Notes under the pieces: generated by a model | What the model saw: the letters and a program-made list of their open reading frames with translations, nothing else | The model's database searches: none | What the model was told of the DNA's origin: nothing | Program-made: the position numbers and the translations under genes | Shown here: piece by piece, positions 62,201 through 64,000 of the stretch | How positions within the stretch are numbered: position 1 is the stretch's first letter | How the letters are laid out: each line of letters opens with the position of its first letter | Source: Rhynochetos jubatus | Taxonomy: Eukaryota > Chordata > Aves > Eurypygiformes > Rhynochetidae | Assembly (NCBI GenBank): GCA_027574665.1 | Contig: CM050672.1 | Coordinates: forward strand, 10,400,001-10,464,000 | Reading direction: 5' to 3' | Length of the DNA stretch: 64,000 bases

Positions 62201-64000
62201 AGCAGGGGATGGAGCAAGCCAGGCCTCAAACCCCGAGAAGCTACAGACCAAAAGGCAGCCAAAATCCAGCCCACATCCGGGAGAATCTCAAGAGCAGGGG
62301 GTTCGAGCAAGCCAGGCCTCAAACCACGAGAAGCTCCAGCCCAAAAGGTAGCCAAAATGCAGCCCACATCAGGGAGAATCTCAAGAGCAGGGGGTGGAGC
62401 AAGCCAGGCCTCAAACCACGAGAAGCTTCAGCCCAAAAGGCAGCCAAACTCCAGCTCACCTCCGGGAGAATCTCAAGAGCAGGGTGTGGAGCAAGCCAGG
62501 CCTCAAACCACGAGAAGCTCCAGCCCAAAAGGCAGCCAAACTCCAGCCCACATCCGGGAGAATCTCAAGAGCAGGGCGTGGAGCAAGCCAGGCCTCAAAC
62601 CACGAGAAGCTCCAGCCCAAAAGGCAGCCAAACTCCAGCCCACATCCAGGAGAATAACAAGAGCAGGGGGTGGAGCAAGCCAGGCCTCAAACCACGAGAA
62701 GCTCCAGCCCAAAAGGCAGCCAAAATCCAGCCCACATCCGGGAGGAACTCAAGAGCAGGGGGTGGAGCAAGCCAGGCCTCAAACCACGAGAATCTCCAGC
62801 CCAAAAAGCAGCCACAATGCAGCCCACCTCCGGGAGAATCTCAAGAGCAGGGGGTGGAGCAAGCCAGGCCTCAAACCACGAGAAGCTCCAGCCCAAGTAT
62901 CAGCCAAAATGCAGCCCACATCCGGGAGAATCTCAAGATCAGGGGGTGGAGCAAGCCAGGCCTCAAACCACGAGAAGCTCCAGCTCAAAAGTCAGCCAAA
63001 ATGCAGCCCACCTGGAGGAGAACCTCAAGAGCAGGGGGTGGAGCAAGCCAGGCCTCAAACCACGAGAAGCTCCAGCCCAAAAGGAAGCCAAAATCCAGCC
63101 CACCTCCGGCAGAATATCAAGAGCAGGGGTTGGAGCAAGCCAGGCCTCAAACCCCGAGAAGCTACAGACCAAAAGGCAGCCAAAATCCAGCCCACATCTG
63201 GGAGAATATCAAGAGCAGGGGGTTCGAGCAAGCCAGGCCTCAAACCACGAGAAGCTCCAGCCCAAAAGGCAGCCAAAATGCAGGCCACCTCCGGGAGAAT
63301 CTCAAGAGCAGGGGGTGGAGCAAGCCAGGCCTCAAACCACGAGAAGCTCCAGCCCAAAAGGCATCCAAAATGCAGCCCACATCCAGGAGAATCTCAAGAG
63401 CAGGTGGTGGAGCAAGCCAGGGCTCAAACCACGAGAAGCTCCAGTCCAAAAGGCAGCCAAAATGCAGCTCACATCCGGGAGAATCTCAAGAGCAGGGGGT
63501 GGAGCAAGCCAGGCCTTAAAAACCACGAGAAGCTCCAGCCCAAAAGGCAGCCAAAATGCAGCCCACCTCTGGGAGAATCTCAAGAGCAGGGGGTGGAGCA
63601 AGCCAGGCCTCAAACCAAGAGAAGCTCCAGGCCAAAAGGCAGCCAAAATGCAGCCCACATCCGGGAGAAACTCAAGAGCAGGGTGTGGAGCAAGCCAGGC
63701 CTCAAACCACGAGAAGCTCCAGCCCAAAATGCAGCCAAAATGCAGCCCACATCCGGGAGAATCTCAAGAGCAGGGGGTGGAGCAAGCCAGGCCTCAAACC
63801 ACGAGAAGCTCCAGCCCAAAAGGCAGCCAAAATCCAGCCCACATGTGGGAGAATCTCAAGAGCAGGGGGTGGAGCAAGCCAGGCCTCAAACCACGAGAAG
63901 CTCCAGCCCAAAAGGCAGCCAAAATGCAGCCCACATCGGGGAGAATATCAAGAGCAGGGGGTGGAGCAAGCCAGGCCTCAAACCACGAGAAGCTCCAGCC

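Larger units (their letters stand above)
45281..63516. repeat. 94-bp monomer class R (CCTTAAAAACCACGAG), 10 copies
   Basis: These units have the same two-base gain as class L but keep CCACGAG instead of CCTCGAG. The TT pair starts at 45281, 46755, 51172, 54669, 56327, 58169, 59919, 60657, 61764 and 63516. Spacings correspond to 16, 48, 38, 18, 20, 19, 8, 12 and 19 units, which shows the usual block size of this segment. No class R unit lies to the left of 45.2 kb. Confidence 0.9.
1..64000. repeat. 92-bp satellite DNA array, about 695 tandem copies, continuing past both edges
   Basis: The same 92-bp unit recurs head to tail from the first base to the last. Anchors such as CCAGGCCTCAAACCACGAG and GAGAATCTCAAGAGCAGG return every 92 bases, always in one orientation. 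The first base falls inside a unit and so does the last, so neither array edge nor flanking DNA is visible. Copies differ by scattered substitutions and rare 1-2 base indels (units of 91, 93 and 94 bp). No inserted element, unique segment, gene, tRNA, rRNA, promoter or terminator was found between units. Arrays of this kind are satellite DNA of eukaryotic heterochromatin. I do not recognise the family, and whether it is centromeric, pericentromeric or subtelomeric cannot be decided from sequence alone. Confidence 0.98.
42601..64000. repeat. Right segment: 16-20-unit block family
   Basis: About 232 monomers with markers rare or absent further left: TCCGGCAGAATATC (first near 43217, last near 63108), AGCTACAGACCAAAAGG, CATGTGTGAGAATC, CCAGCCGAAAAGGC and GAAGCACAAGCCCAAAATTC. 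The recurring order is AAATAAAGCC plus CTCAATAGC, AAAAGGCATCC, CAGGTGGTGG, GCAGCTCACATCC, CCTTAAAAACCACGAG, CCACCTGGAGGAG, CCAGGTGAAGC and CCTCCGAGAGAATC. The array runs off the end of the window in mid-unit. Confidence 0.82.

Noticed and set aside
52-63911. Hundreds of minus-strand frames of 69 codons, one per unit, with a hydrophobic look
   Set aside because: They recur every 92 bp, run across 2.3 units, mostly begin with TTG, and end at the TGA made by the complement of CCTCAAACC. They are shadows of the satellite, not small membrane proteins.
1-64000. CRISPR array
   Set aside because: There are no unique spacers. Every base belongs to the repeated unit, and copies vary along their whole length.
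1-64000. Bacterial or phage region, defence system or operon
   Set aside because: No ribosome-binding sites, no protein family recognisable in any frame, no gene-like spacing. A 64-kb pure tandem array is not a prokaryotic pattern.
1-64000. Telomere, rDNA spacer, tRNA or transposon fragments within the array
   Set aside because: No TTAGGG-like tracts, no rRNA or tRNA signatures, no terminal repeats or target-site duplications were seen; unit periodicity is never broken by more than one or two bases.

Overview
The whole 64,000-base window is one uninterrupted head-to-tail tandem array of a 92-bp monomer: about 695 copies, all in the same orientation. It enters the window in mid-unit at base 1 and leaves it in mid-unit at base 64,000. 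I found no gene, RNA gene, transposon, microsatellite, telomeric tract or unique sequence anywhere. An array of this size, uniformity and higher-order structure is a eukaryotic satellite DNA, of the kind found in pericentromeric, centromeric, subtelomeric or other heterochromatic blocks. I do not recognise the family and cannot name the species. The two CpG sites of the monomer decay mainly to TG and CA, which suggests a host that methylates CpG in its germ line (vertebrate- or plant-like). That is an inference.

The consensus unit (exact example at 32624-32715) has A31 C28 G26 T7. It is 59% GC and very poor in T on the given strand. It can be read as four 23-bp sub-repeats. Because T is so rare, stop codons are scarce on the + strand, so hundreds of apparent reading frames up to about 1,000 codons appear. 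They are artefacts. The unit length is not a multiple of three, so every base visits all three codon positions in successive copies. The frames end only where certain variant units carry a stop.

Above the monomer lies a mosaic of higher-order repeats made by local duplication. From left to right: 0-3.6 kb, units with little block structure; 3.6-11.4 kb, blocks marked by a GGTCTGAAACC variant and TTCGAGCAAG units; 11.4-19.45 kb, a 1,380/1,288-bp tandem pair with a diverged third copy 4.6-4.8 kb to the left; 19.45-30 kb, interleaved blocks offset by 278, 1,567, 1,656, 2,486 and 3,685 bp; 30-38.9 kb, tandem pairs of 1,475 and 830 bp; 38.9-42.6 kb, a patchwork that reuses cassettes from the far left; 42.6-64 kb, a family of 16-20-unit blocks that includes a 4,417-bp tandem duplication (45284-54224) in which I found no mismatch. 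The right part therefore looks most recently amplified. This layout is what unequal exchange and gene conversion are expected to leave.

Nothing here is a multi-gene system. What can be learned concerns satellite architecture: sub-repeat origin, higher-order block history, CpG decay and the clean regional switch between two classes of 94-bp units.
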